Below are positions 47,766 through 59,131 of a stretch of DNA of 64,000 nt, in pieces. Every line of letters begins with the position of its first letter. Positions within the stretch are counted from its first letter, which is position 1. This DNA comes from Snuella lapsa. GTDB taxonomy: Bacteria; Bacteroidota; Bacteroidia; Flavobacteriales; Flavobacteriaceae. The stretch covers positions 62,001 to 126,000 of the forward strand of contig NZ_BAABCY010000032.1 in NCBI RefSeq assembly GCF_039539345.1. Direction: 5' to 3'. The notes beneath the pieces are model-generated. The model searched no databases, was not told the DNA's origin, and saw only the letters and a program-made list of their open reading frames with translations. The position numbers were made by a program, and so were the translations under genes.

Positions 47766-50700
47766 TCATTTCTTTATTATTCTTTTGGTTAACAACACCT
47801 CTCCTTCCTTGGATTTAACAACACATAAATACATACCTTTTGAAAGATGACCTATCACAATGTTATTATCATACTCCTTCAATATGACCTGTTTTGCTAT
47901 CAAGTTTCCATTTATAGTAAACAGATACAGACTGGCTTCTTTCTGCCCTCTATATGACACCTTCAATTCGTCGGCTGCCGGATTTGGATAAATATTTACT
48001 GATACAATATCAACCGTTGCTTCATTGATGAGTTTTTCTTTTTTAGAAGACGCAACCTTAGCCTGGGACACTATACATTCGCTTATTACGACATCATCAA
48101 TATAAACCGACTCATTATTATGAGAAAAGGTTGAGCGTAATCTGAATACTGTGGTTGAACTAAAGGTATTTGTAATATTAAAAGCATCATTCAACCTTAC
48201 TCCATCGTTAAAGTCTGTCCCCTCAACCCAGGTTTTTATAGTACTGTAGGTTCCCCCTCCATTAGTTGACATTTCCAATACCAAGCTCTCCCCATTATCT
48301 ACATTTTGAGAGATAAATGACAAACTAAACGAAACTGTCCCATAGGATGCTAAATCTAAACTATTAGAATACATGTTAGAACTACTATTGCCTCCTTTCA
48401 GCCTTATACTATATACTCCTGAGTTAGCATTATTGCTATCTAAGGAAGCATTTTGTCCCCCATCGTTCCAGTTACCAAACCCGCTCTCAAAACTATCCGA
48501 AATTATATCGCTACAGGGTGTGGGAACCATACTTGCAATCTCCTGAGCTGTTAAGGCTCTTGAATATATCTGTACCTCATCCAGTGCACCCTGCCAATAG
48601 TAATTGGCATTATAAGAAGCGGCTCCAACCTCCACATTATTAGTGGTTGCATTAGTATTGATTGTCGTATTCTCAGAATTAAAAGAATCGCCCGTGTCCG
48701 GTTGGTTGGCATAATACACACCGTCTATATAAATTTTGACATCTTTTAGTTTATCACCATCTGCGGGATCGTAGGTCACCGCAATATGCCGCCATGCATT
48801 ATTATCCAGAAGTGTAACGGTGGAATCGTCATTCTGTACATTAGAAGAACCTCCTTCTACCCTTACATTACCATTCTCTACCATGACATTAAACATCTGT
48901 CCAGAAGCATTGGTACCCCAAGAAGTCACTGTCTTTCTTGTTCCTGACGTAGTCGTTTTTATCCAAGCTGTTACTGTTCTAGCATTGTTTCCAGAAATAC
49001 CATTGTAATTAGGTATTGAAATAGTATTATTGGCGTCAACCGAATAAGCACTACCATCGTATCCAGTTTCATAATTTTCAGTTCCTGAAGTTATCCCATC
49101 TCTTGTATATGAGGATTCGTCATTCAATGTGTTTTCATATTTGTGATATAATTGTAAATCGCCACTTCCGGCACTGGTGACCGTAATATAGCCTACCTTT
49201 GTCTCGACATCTTGCCCAACCGCATTAGTTGCCGTAAGCATTACATCGTAGGTTCCTGCAGTACTGTATACCACACTTGGATTCTGAGCGGTACTTGTAC
49301 TTGGTGTCCCTCCTGTAAACGTCCACGACCAAGAGGTTGGTGCATTGGTTGAGGTGTCTGTAAAATTAACCGTCTCTTCTTCGGTTACCGAAGTGACATC
49401 GGATGTAAAATTGGCTACTGGAGAAGCTGTATTGTTCATAATGTCGTTAATAGCTTGTCCTGTAAGTGCTTCAGAATACAAACGCACATCATTCATCTGA
49501 CCAACAAACATTCTTGACGTATGATCATTACCTATTTTTACATCTCCACCATCGGTTGTACTTATTGATTGAGCCCCCGTAGCACTAATTGTTTCTAAAA
49601 CACCATCTACATATAGTTTTATATCACTTGTATTAGGGGTTCCATCATCTGAAAAGGAATAAGCCACATGATGCCATTGTCCATCCGCAACGTTAGTTGT
49701 CCCAACAATATAACCTCCTGCTACTTCTACTCTTGGCTGTCCTGAGCTATTTAACATAAAAATCCATTTGGCTGAAGTTGAAGTACCTCCCCAAGCCATA
49801 ATAGCTTTGTTAGCGGTACTTGTTTTCACCCAGGCTGTAGTAGAACGATCTGCCGATCCCAAAATACCTGAGTACCCTGCAATAGCTAATTGATCTGTAC
49901 CATCAAAATCGGCAACTGTTCCTTTTGTAGCATCAGACACAAAGACTACTCCTGTATTAGCAGCGTCCCTATGATATAAAGATGAATCTATAAAATCTCC
50001 ACTCAGCAAATATTTTGCCTGCAATGTACCTCCGTTAGAAACTACTGTAATATAAGATGTTTTCACCATAGTATTATTACCTGCTGAGTTTGTCACCGTA
50101 AGTGTTACATTATAAGTTCCAGGCGTATTATATGTTACCATTGGGTGTTGATCGGTACTAGTAACCGGCGTACCTCCTTCGAAACTCCAGGACCATGACA
50201 TTGGTAAATTCGTTGAAGTGTCGGTAAAGTTAATTGCCCCACCTACAACTGTAGAGGTATAATTAGCTGTAAAATTGGCTGCTGGAGCTTGCTCTATAAC
50301 ATCATCAAGTGCTGTTCTCCAAAAGCCCCTTCCGTCGGTTGAGACCGTTAGGAAACTGTCATTTCTGGTAGCTCCATAGTATATGTCCATTCCAGACACA
50401 CGGATGGCAGGCAAACCGTTCGAGTAATCGATCCAACTCCCTAAGGTAGCATCCTTGTAATAGACCCCTATATCGGTCCCAACGTAGATCCCTTCATCGC
50501 TCGACTTATCGTAAACCATCTCTAATAAGGCAACACCGGGAAGACCAGTAGAGATATCCGTCCAGCTACCTCCCTTATTGGTCGATCTGTAAATCTTGCT
50601 CCCCTGTAGCATGTACACAATATTACTATTGGTAGGATGGGTCGCTATATCGGTAATGGTTCCGCTTGAAGGCAAACTGCTGGTTAGGTTTGTCCATGTC

Positions 50701-52613
50701 GGACTGGCTCCACGAACATCATCCGACCTGTAAAAATTACCGTTCCCCCTGGACACGTACATAACGTTGTGGTCGGCATCACACTGCTCAATCTTTATGA
50801 TCTTGGTACTTCCTCCAAAAGATGATATTTTATCCCATACGGTCGATGATGTTGCTGTACGTGCATTATTGATACGTTCTACTTCAAGTAAACCTACAAA
50901 CAAAGTGTTTACATCGCTCTTATCGAGCACACCCGTACCGGTATACTCCCCCCGGTCTGCAGTAGAGGGATTGATACGTTGAAAGGACAACCCGCCATCG
51001 GTAGATCTAGAGATCTTCTCATATTTAAAATGGTAGGCATAGGTATCGTCTGAATAGTCAAATATTACCGTGGCCTCATCACCGCCCCAGGGACTGTACC
51101 ATACACCGTCACGGTTAAGCTTGATACCACAATGGAACGTACCGCCGGCTACCACCTCGGGATTGGTCTGACTCTGGGCACACTCCCAGACCTCGGCTAC
51201 TGGTAATCCATCGGTAATCTGCTGGAATTTATTGTTAGCGTTTAAGTAATAGATACCTCCATCGTTAACGGCAAACAGCACATTGGTATGGGGAGAATAG
51301 GCCCAGGTTAACTGGTCTAAATGCAACCCGCCCCCATCGGCCGTAACATCATTGAATACCTGCGACCAGGTCGCACCGCCATCAATCGACTTCCACGACT
51401 TTACGCCTCCGGCATATACCACATCGGCATTAGTTGGATCGGCCACTATAAAAAGATTGTAATTGGGCTGCCCCCTGGAAATGGCGCCCCCGTTGTCATA
51501 TCCTGTTATACAAGGGGTACCCCCAGACTGCTTTGTAAACGACACCCCGGAGTCCGTTGACCGATATACGCCCTCGAACGAGTCGTCTCCCAGATGGTCC
51601 CTTGAATTAATAACATAGACCATGTTGGGGGACGCTGGGGTCACGGCCAACTTCATAAAGGTGCCTTGCCCAAAGTCCGTCGTGTTCTCCGTCCAGGTAA
51701 CACCGCCATCGGTAGAACGGAAAAATTGCGAAGGGGAACCATCGGTCCCAGCATACATGATATCGGGATTGGTAGGGTGCACGCGCAGTTCCTCGACCCT
51801 TACTGCCGATTGTACCATACTGAAACTCGCTCCCCCATCCAACGAACGGTAGATACCACTGTCGTTCCCCACAACAACCACAGAAGGCTCATCTGGCTTT
51901 ATCAACAGTGCATTGGTATTGCTCGTGGTCAGAGCGGTAGCGCCCCAACTGGAACCGCCATCGGTAGACTTCAGAACGCCCAAATTCGTCCCGATGTAAA
52001 TGGTATTGGCATTGGTAGGGTCTACCTGAGAAATATACACCTCCTCCACCAAGTGGTCGGTTAAAGGTGTCCAACTGTTCCCTGCGTTGGTGGTCTTAAA
52101 AAGTCCCCCTTTAAAGGTCGATACGTAATAGGTGCTGGCATCGGCAGGGTGGAACGCAATGTCCTTTACACGGCCCCCGTCTTTCTTGATCCCGTTTCTA
52201 GGCCCTACGTTTATAGGACCATAGTTAAACCACTGTCCTTGTTGCTGGACCATAGCTCCAGCTCGGAAACGCTGGAACTCCCGTTTTACCTGCGCGGCCG
52301 AGATCACATTGCCCATGGCATCTAAACGCCTGGAGTTGATCGCGTACCACTGCTCAAACTGCTTGGAGCGGTCGCCCTTGTGGTGCGTATGGTGCTCCCA
52401 GTAAGCATCGAATGCTTCCCTCGCGACTTCCATGTTAACACCCGGTTCTTCCATCATATCTATCCAGATAGGGTAGTCTTCCATCTCTAAAGTTATTTCC
52501 TTCCTAGTACCTGTTAAGAAAAAAAACAGGCTCGCTATTAACATTGCTAAGATGAGAAAGCATATGGTATTACTATATAACTTAATAATTTTAAAGGTTA
52601 AAGGGTTTTTCAT
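47766..52613 (-). CDS. Giant T9SS-secreted propeller/PKD/LamG protein, copy A
   Basis: Secreted protein of 1615 residues. An N-terminal membrane/signal segment (about 12-34) is followed by a 45-760 region of sortilin/BNR-type propeller blades with Asp-box repeats (FKTTNAGNSWTPL, LKSTDGGSSW, FRSTDGGVTWTEN, WKSIDGGATW, YRSTNKGGSWTDI). Then come PKD (about 775-860), LamG (about 870-1060), PKD (about 1065-1145), LamG (about 1150-1320), a jelly-roll/MAM-like domain (about 1330-1490) and a type A T9SS sorting domain (about 1540-1615, IYPNPAADELKVSY). The propeller has no assigned reaction; GH74-like or binding roles are both possible. Residues 46-760 are nearly identical to copy B at 54428-59126. 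Confidence 0.85.
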   Translation of the reverse strand: MKNPLTFKIIKLYSNTICFLILAMLIASLFFFLTGTRKEITLEMEDYPIWIDMMEEPGVNMEVAREAFDAYWEHHTHHKGDRSKQFEQWYAINSRRLDAMGNVISAAQVKREFQRFRAGAMVQQQGQWFNYGPINVGPRNGIKKDGGRVKDIAFHPADASTYYVSTFKGGLFKTTNAGNSWTPLTDHLVEEVYISQVDPTNANTIYIGTNLGVLKSTDGGSSWGATALTTSNTNALLIKPDEPSVVVVGNDSGIYRSLDGGASFSMVQSAVRVEELRVHPTNPDIMYAGTDGSPSQFFRSTDGGVTWTENTTDFGQGTFMKLAVTPASPNMVYVINSRDHLGDDSFEGVYRSTDSGVSFTKQSGGTPCITGYDNGGAISRGQPNYNLFIVADPTNADVVYAGGVKSWKSIDGGATWSQVFNDVTADGGGLHLDQLTWAYSPHTNVLFAVNDGGIYYLNANNKFQQITDGLPVAEVWECAQSQTNPEVVAGGTFHCGIKLNRDGVWYSPWGGDEATVIFDYSDDTYAYHFKYEKISRSTDGGLSFQRINPSTADRGEYTGTGVLDKSDVNTLFVGLLEVERINNARTATSSTVWDKISSFGGSTKIIKIEQCDADHNVMYVSRGNGNFYRSDDVRGASPTWTNLTSSLPSSGTITDIATHPTNSNIVYMLQGSKIYRSTNKGGSWTDISTGLPGVALLEMVYDKSSDEGIYVGTDIGVYYKDATLGSWIDYSNGLPAIRVSGMDIYYGATRNDSFLTVSTDGRGFWRTALDDVIEQAPAANFTANYTSTVVGGAINFTDTSTNLPMSWSWSFEGGTPVTSTDQHPMVTYNTPGTYNVTLTVTNSAGNNTMVKTSYITVVSNGGTLQAKYLLSGDFIDSSLYHRDAANTGVVFVSDATKGTVADFDGTDQLAIAGYSGILGSADRSTTAWVKTSTANKAIMAWGGTSTSAKWIFMLNSSGQPRVEVAGGYIVGTTNVADGQWHHVAYSFSDDGTPNTSDIKLYVDGVLETISATGAQSISTTDGGDVKIGNDHTSRMFVGQMNDVRLYSEALTGQAINDIMNNTASPVANFTSDVTSVTEEETVNFTDTSTNAPTSWSWTFTGGTPSTSTAQNPSVVYSTAGTYDVMLTATNAVGQDVETKVGYITVTSAGSGDLQLYHKYENTLNDESSYTRDGITSGTENYETGYDGSAYSVDANNTISIPNYNGISGNNARTVTAWIKTTTSGTRKTVTSWGTNASGQMFNVMVENGNVRVEGGSSNVQNDDSTVTLLDNNAWRHIAVTYDPADGDKLKDVKIYIDGVYYANQPDTGDSFNSENTTINTNATTNNVEVGAASYNANYYWQGALDEVQIYSRALTAQEIASMVPTPCSDIISDSFESGFGNWNDGGQNASLDSNNANSGVYSIRLKGGNSSSNMYSNSLDLASYGTVSFSLSFISQNVDNGESLVLEMSTNGGGTYSTIKTWVEGTDFNDGVRLNDAFNITNTFSSTTVFRLRSTFSHNNESVYIDDVVISECIVSQAKVASSKKEKLINEATVDIVSVNIYPNPAADELKVSYRGQKEASLYLFTINGNLIAKQVILKEYDNNIVIGHLSKGMYLCVVKSKEGEVLLTKRIIKK
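50317..52480 (-). repeat. 2.16-kb duplicated block, copy A (propeller)
   Basis: This block aligns without gaps to 56910-59073 at a constant offset of 6593 bases. It covers almost the whole propeller of the giant protein. By eye about 14 amino-acid differences occur over some 720 residues. Identity ends abruptly on both sides (CTCCAAAAG at one edge, TAGTCTT at the other). Confidence 0.9.
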
Positions 52614-52711
52614 AAGAGTTAAATTAATTGGTTAGTTAAATGGTTTTTAATGTTTTTATTTCATCCCTCTTTTCGTTTTTGTTTTACAATGCATTCTATT
52701 TCACTTCCAGT

Positions 52712-53683
52712 CTATTCCTTTATCACTTTTATACCAGACACTTTTAATCCCGATCTTACTTTAACAATATAGACCCCACTGGCAAGGTCATCCATATTAA
52801 TCTCCGTTACACTTTGCTTTGAGTTTATTTTGTTTACAACTTTCCCTAATAAGTTATACACCACAATATCCAAGGTTTGGTTTACGTTCGTCTCTATCAT
52901 AAGGTAATCTTTTACAACTGTCGGATAGGCTTTAAGTTCGTTAGCACTAAAAGTCACATCGTTAACACCTAAAGTTGCTCCCGACATAACATTAGTAACT
53001 TCTGAGGACGTTAACGCTTTAGAATAAATACGAATATCATTTAATGCTCCTCTATAAAAATGAGTTGTACCATACACAGCTTCACCTATACGAAGATCAT
53101 TAGTACCTGAATCTGTATTTAAAACCGTACTTGGATTATATGAGCTACCTATTGCTTGCAACTCACCATCGATATACATTTTACAAGAGGATAATTTAGC
53201 TCCATCAGTAGTCGGATCAAAAGTAACTGCAATATGATGCCATACACTATTCGTTGCAACTCCATCACTTAAAATACTACAAGTACCTCCTTCAACCCGT
53301 ATCTTACCTCCCTCAATCATTACATTAAACATTTTTCCAGATGAATTTATACCCCAAGAAGCAATTGTTCTCCTATTACCTCCAACCCTTAAGTTGACCC
53401 ATGCTGTTACGGTCCTGGCATTATTCCCGTTAATACCTTTATAACCTGTTGCAACCAGATATTCTCCTGTTGCATCTTGAGCATCAAAAGCACTTGTTGC
53501 GTTATTATAATTATCAGTAACAAATGTTTTTAACAGACTTCCTGTTTTGGTTAATGTTCTTCCATTTCCGGAAACATCTGTTAAATCACCATTTGTGGCA
53601 AACTCGTAATTGGCTTGAAGTGTCTGCCCAAAAACTAAAGCCCCCATAAATAGCATCAATAATGAGAGTAATTTTATTTTCAT
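52712..53683 (-). CDS. Secreted LamG-domain protein with T9SS sorting signal
   Basis: 323-residue secreted protein. Signal peptide MKIKLLSLLMLFMGALVFGQ is followed by one LamG/concanavalin-like domain (about 22-232, with ARTVTAWVNLRVGGNRRT and WHHIAVTFDP) and a type A T9SS C-terminal domain (about 245-323, AYPTVVKDYLMIE, ending SGIKVIKE). The LamG unit closely resembles those inside the two giant proteins on either side (shared MFNVMxExGxxRVEGG). Probably a glycan-binding surface or released protein; ligand unknown. It starts 98 bases after, and is transcribed toward, copy A. Confidence 0.85.
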   Translation of the reverse strand: MKIKLLSLLMLFMGALVFGQTLQANYEFATNGDLTDVSGNGRTLTKTGSLLKTFVTDNYNNATSAFDAQDATGEYLVATGYKGINGNNARTVTAWVNLRVGGNRRTIASWGINSSGKMFNVMIEGGKIRVEGGTCSILSDGVATNSVWHHIAVTFDPTTDGAKLSSCKMYIDGELQAIGSSYNPSTVLNTDSGTNDLRIGEAVYGTTHFYRGALNDIRIYSKALTSSEVTNVMSGATLGVNDVTFSANELKAYPTVVKDYLMIETNVNQTLDIVVYNLLGKVVNKINSKQSVTEINMDDLASGVYIVKVRSGLKVSGIKVIKE

Positions 53684-53720
53684 AATATGTAGTTTAATTA
53701 GTTAATTTGTTGTTATTTTT

Positions 53721-54431
53721 TTAGTTTACAGAAAAACTAAACAGCTCGGAAGTTGCGCTATTCCCTTGTTGGTCTTTTGTGATAACATACCAAAAATAAG
53801 TCGTACCTGATATGACTGCAACATTAGACAATGAACTTGTCGTGATTTCTGAATTTAGAAGTGCAGGTGATTCTGTAGTCCCAAAATATACATCGTAGGA
53901 CGCTATATCATTGTCGACATCGCTTCCTGCCCATTCCAATGTCACCAAAGTTGTAGACGCAATATTGCTTTCGTGTACAGGAGCGACCACCGCTGCAGGG
54001 AAAGGCGCATAGTTAACAACACCTTCACCGGCATTATAAAATTTCCATGTAGCACTGGTTGCTGTATCATTAACGGCTTTCGATTTTGAGGTTACAGACC
54101 AAGAATAGGGTGTGCCTCGTAAAAGTTCAATACTTAATTGATTTGTTGTACTTGAATGTTTAGTTACTTCGGAAGTAATCAAATTCTTTAAACTCAGTTC
54201 ATAAGTATCTGTATTGGCACCTGCATTCCATTGAAATGTAATTGTACTAGAAGTTGCCGTAAGGTTTGTTCCCTCTGTACATTCCGAATTTTGCTCAGGA
54301 AAAACCAAACTTGCAGCCGTTGGCTTTTGAGGTTGTGGTTCTGGATCAGGATCATTATCACCTCCACCGCTACTACAACTTATACTAAATACCGATACAA
54401 ATAAACTGATATACAATAGTGTCTTTTTCAT
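53721..54431 (-). CDS. Surface lipoprotein with fibronectin-III-like domains
   Basis: 236-residue lipoprotein: signal ending FSISCSSGGGDNDPD with an acidic lipoprotein-export-type stretch after the Cys, pointing to the cell surface. A P-rich linker leads to two Fn3/Ig-like domains (about 38-132 and 145-236, with the YELSLKNL and YDVYFGTTESP strand patterns). No enzymatic motif is seen. Its ATG overlaps the stop of copy B by 4 bases (ATGA), implying translational coupling to the giant gene. Confidence 0.75.
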   Translation of the reverse strand: MKKTLLYISLFVSVFSISCSSGGGDNDPDPEPQPQKPTAASLVFPEQNSECTEGTNLTATSSTITFQWNAGANTDTYELSLKNLITSEVTKHSSTTNQLSIELLRGTPYSWSVTSKSKAVNDTATSATWKFYNAGEGVVNYAPFPAAVVAPVHESNIASTTLVTLEWAGSDVDNDIASYDVYFGTTESPALLNSEITTSSLSNVAVISGTTYFWYVITKDQQGNSATSELFSFSVN

Positions 54432-57400
54432 TGTTTTATCATTTTATGGTTTGTTATTATCCCATTGGACTCTATGGTTATGATATATAACCCTTTGGGA
54501 AGATGCTTTACATCTAAGGCCAGCTTTCCAATAGAAACATCATGCCTATAACTGTAAACCTGCCGACCCAATTGTGAATACATAGCTATGTTCGCAACAC
54601 CTGCCTGCCTTGTTGCCTCTCCAAGTAATAAGGTAACCGTATCATGAACTGGATTAGGATAAAACCGATCTGTTTGATTGAGCACAATCGTTTCCTTATA
54701 TAGGCCTTGGCATTCTTTATCGGTATTTACAGTAAGTTCATTAACTGTATTGGGTTTAAGGTTTACCGTAATTTGTTGTTCGGAAGTAGCAAAGGTCTTT
54801 CCGTTTAAGCTAATCTGGTATGTTGAAGCACCCGACAAACTTAATTCAACAGCATTTTTGGTGTTATTGACTTTGGAATATACCGAAAGGTTATCGGGTT
54901 CTGAAACAACGACTGAAAAACACTGTTCGTAATAAGGGGCATTTTCTATGGTAATGCATACTGTATAGGTTCCTGCTACGAGATTATCCACATTTAAAGG
55001 CGTGGTTTGATTAAACGTTTTGGTTTGATCAAAACCATTACCCGTAACAACGGCTGTATATGGGTAATCGGCTTGAGGCACGATTTGTATCTTACCATTA
55101 TTACTGCTTCGACACGATTCATCAATCACGGCTACCGCGTAATTATCGACAGCCAAATTTGGAATAACTGGCTTTTTAACTGTTATATAACTTGTCAATT
55201 CCTTGGTATTGGAGCCTTGCACATTGGCTGCTGTTAACGACACCGAGTAAACCCCTTCTGTATTATAGGTCACTGTCGGGTTTTGTTCTGAGCTTGTTTC
55301 TGGAGTTCCTCCAACAAAAGCCCAGGACCAAGAAGTTGGAATATCTGTTGAAGTATCTGTAAAAGCTACTTGTTCTCCTTCCCATACCTCAGTTTTATCT
55401 GAGCTAAAATCGGCTGTTGGTGCTGGAGGATTGGCAACAGTTATATAATCGGTAACAGCTTTGGTATCGGTTCCCAAATCATTAGTAACTGTTAGGCTTA
55501 CCTCATAGGTGCCTGGTGTATTGTATACCACACTTGGATTTTGCTCCGTACTTGTTGCTGGTTCTCCACCATCAAACACCCAAGACCAAGTTTTTGGCAT
55601 CCCTGATGATGTATCGGTAAAAGCAATTTCTTCTCCTACATAAATGCTTGTATTATCGGAAGTAAAATTGGCTACAGGGGGCATATTGACCGTCTCATTC
55701 ATTACCGTTACAATTTCCTGAGCAGTTAAGGCTTTGGAATAAATTCTAACATCATCCAGTTCGCCCCTCCAAAAATAATTCACATTATAACCAGCATTAC
55801 CTATCTGTAAATCATTTACCGTGTTACTAGTATTTATGATTGTAGCTTCAGAATTATAAGAATCTCCTGTATCTGGCTGGTTGGCATAATATACTCCGTC
55901 TATGTAGAGCTTGACATCTTTCATTTTGTCACCATCAACAGGATTATATGTTACTGCTATATGGCGCCAGACATCGTTATCGAGTCGTTCTACTGTAGCA
56001 TCATCATTTTGTACATTACAGGAACCTCCTTCCACTCTAATATTGCCATTCTCGACCATAACATTAAACATACTACCTACTGCGTTCTCTCCCCAGGAAA
56101 CGATGGTCTTACGGGTTCCTACATTAGTGGTTTTTATCCATGCTGTCACTGTACGCTCTCCATTACCTCCAATACCTTTATAGGAATTTGTTAAATACTG
56201 CCCACTGCTCCCTGGTGTTTGATAGGCGCTCTCAGTATTTTCATCTTTATCGTTTACATAAACAGGGGTATAACCACCAACAACTGTTAAATCTCTTTTA
56301 TAAGATGAATCGTCTAGTAGATTTCCTTGAAAATTGTAGTGCCCTTGTAAGGGACCTGTACCAGCATTTTCAACTACGGTAATGTAATCTATTACCTCTT
56401 TAGTGTCTGAACCTGCACTATTGGTTGCTTGAAGAATTACTTTGAATGTCCCTAAAGTATTATAAATTACTGAAGGATTTTGCTCTGTACTTGTAGCTGG
56501 TTCTCCACCCTCAAAAGTCCAACTCCATGACGACGGGTTGTTTTGAGAGGCATCTGAAAACGTAACCGCATTTCCCTGATAAACTGTTTGTGTATTTGCA
56601 ACAAAGTCTGCTACAGGCGCTGGCAATTGTGTTACATTTATGTAATTGGCTTCAGATTTTATCTCGGTACCGGCATCTGTAACATATGTTAGTGTTACGG
56701 CATAGGATCCTGGTGTATTGTAAGTAACTTTCGGGTTTTTGTCAATACTGGTTTGTGGATCACCACCTTCAAAAGTCCACATAAAGGATCCAACTTCTAT
56801 CCCAGTAGTCTCATTGGTAAATTGTATTTGTTCTTCTGTAAAGATGTTAGTTTTTTCTGCAGAAAAACCAACTGTGGGTACCGGTAATGTAATATCATTA
56901 AGCGCAGTCCTCCAAAAGCCCCTTCCGTCGGTTGAGACCGTTAGGAAACTGTCATTTCTGGTAGCTCCATAGTATATGTCCATTCCAGACACACGGATGG
57001 CAGGCAAACCGTTCGAGTAATCGATCCAACTCCCTAAGGTAGCATCCTTATAATAGACCCCTATATCGGTACCAACGTAGATCCCTTCATCGCTCGACTT
57101 ATCGTAAACCATCTCTAATAAGGCAACACCGGGAAGACCAGTAGAGATATCCGTCCAGCTACCTCCCTTATCGGTCGATCTGTAAATCTTGCTCCCCTGT
57201 AGCATGTACACAATATTACTATCGGTAGGATGGGTCGCTATATCGGTAATGGTTCCGCTTGAAGGCAAACTGCTGGTTAGGTTTGTCCATGTCGGACTGG
57301 CTCCACGAACATCATCCGACCTGTAAAAATTACCGTTCCCCCTGGACACGTACATAACGTTGTGGTCGGCATCACACTGCTCGACCTTCTTGATCTTGGT

Positions 57401-59126
57401 ACTGCCCCCAAAGGATGAAATCTTATCCCAAACGGTCGATGAGCTAGCCGTCCGTGCGTTATTGATGCGCTCTACCTCGAACAAACCAACAAATAGGGTA
57501 TTGACATCGCTCTTATCGAGCACACCCGTACCGGTATACTCCCCCCGGTCTGCAGTAGAGGGATTGATACGTTGAAAGGACATCCCGCCATCGGTAGATC
57601 TAGATATCTTCTCGTACTTGAAATGGTAGGCATAGGTATCGTCTGAATAGTCAAATATTACCGTGGCCTCATCACCGCCCCAGGGACTGTACCATACACC
57701 GTCACGGTTAAGCTTGATACCACAATGGAACGTTCCGCCGGCTACCACCTCGGGATTGGTCTGACTCTGGGCACACTCCCAGACCTCGGCTACTGGTAAT
57801 CCATCGGTAATCTGCTGGAATTTATTGTTAGCGTTTAAGTAATAGATACCTCCATCGTTAACGGCAAACAGCACATTGGTATGGGGAGAGTAGGCCCAGG
57901 TTAACTGGTCTAAATGCAACCCGCCCCCATCGGCCGTAACATCATTGAATACCTGCGACCAGGTCGCACCACCATCAATCGACTTCCACGACTTTACGCC
58001 TCCGGCATACACCACATCGGCATTAGTTGGATCGGCCACTATAAAAAGATTGTAATTGGGCTGCCCCCTGGAAATGGCGCCCCCGTTGTCATATCCTGTT
58101 ATACAAGGAGTGCCCCCAGACTGCTTTGTAAACGACACCCCGGAGTCCGTTGACCGATATACGCCCTCGAACGAGTCGTCTCCCAGATGGTCCCTTGAAT
58201 TAATAACATAGACCATGTTGGGGGACGCTGGGGTCACGGCCAACTTCATAAAGGTGCCTTGCCCAAAGTCCGTCGTGTTCTCCGTCCAGCTAACACCGCC
58301 ATCGGTAGAACGGAAAAATTGCGAAGGGGAACCATCGGTCCCAGCATACATGATATCGGGATTGGCAGGGTGCACGCGCAGTTCCTCGACCCTTACTGCC
58401 GATTGTACCATACTGAAACTCGCTCCCCCATCCAACGAACGGTAGATACCACTGTCGTTCCCCACAACAACCACAGAAGGCTCATCTGGCTTTATCAACA
58501 GTGCATTGGTATTGCTCGTGGTCAGAGCGGTAGCGCCCCAACTGGAACCGCCATCGTTAGACTTCAGAACGCCCAAATTCGTCCCGATGTAAATGGTATT
58601 GGCATTGGTAGGGTCTACCTGAGAAATATACACCTCCTCCACCAAGTGGTCGGTTAAAGGTGTCCAACTGTTCCCTGCGTCGGTGGTCTTAAAAAGCCCC
58701 CCTTTAAAGGTCGATACGTAATAGGTGCTGGCATCGGCAGGGTGGAACGCAATGTCCTTTACACGGCCCCCGTCTTTCTTGATGCCGTTTCTAGGCCCTA
58801 CGTTTATAGGACCATAGTTAAACCACTGTCCTTGTTGCTGGACCATAGCTCCAGCTCGGAAACGCTGGAACTCCCTTTTTACCTGCACGGCCGAGATCAC
58901 ATTGCCCATGGCATCTAAACGCCTGGAGTTGATCGCGTACCACTGCTCAAACTGCTTAGAGCGGTCGCCCTTATGGTGCGTATGGTGCTCCCAGTAAGCA
59001 TCGAATGCCTCCCTGGCGGCTTCCATGTTAACACCCGGTTCTTCCATCATATCTATCCAGACAGGATAGTCTTGCTCTAGCAAAATATCTCCTTTTCTAT
59101 CTTTTTCTATTATTTTGATAAAAACC
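54428..59126 (-). CDS. Giant T9SS-secreted propeller/PKD/LamG protein, copy B, cut at assembly gap
   Basis: About 1565 readable residues; the true start is lost at the NN at 59127-59128. Copy A has a signal segment upstream of the shared DYP(I/V)WIDMMEEPG. Here the frame runs into the gap, so the ATG at 59131 should not be trusted. Domains: propeller (about 25-745), PKD (about 750-835), PKD (about 840-920), LamG (about 930-1110), two more PKD (about 1125-1290), a SprB-like/Ig-like pair (about 1300-1480, ESCRSSNNGKIQI) and a type A T9SS signal (about 1490-1567, FYPNPVHDTVTLLLGE). Propeller nearly identical to copy A; everything after it has diverged. Probably surface-exposed or released, function unknown. 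Confidence 0.83.
56910..59073 (-). repeat. 2.16-kb duplicated block, copy B (propeller)
   Basis: Partner of 50317-52480 (constant offset 6593 bases, no indels seen). The copy sits near the 2-N gap, so part of the upstream sequence may have been collapsed or lost in assembly. Confidence 0.9.
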
Positions 59127-59128
59127 NN
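59127..59128. other. Assembly gap (two N)
   Basis: Two undetermined bases directly at the 5' end of copy B. On the far side the sequence is a non-coding, repeat-like region with no frame that continues the gene, so the gap probably hides more than 2 bases, including the signal peptide and promoter. Confidence 0.95.
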
Positions 59129-59131
59129 CAT

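Noticed and set aside
51666..52064. 132-residue + strand frame, repeated at 58259-58657
   Set aside because: It is antisense to the duplicated propeller and preserved only because the block itself is nearly identical; composition and start context are not gene-like.
59129..59131. ATG as start of giant copy B
   Set aside because: It lies across two undetermined bases from the coding frame and lacks any export signal.
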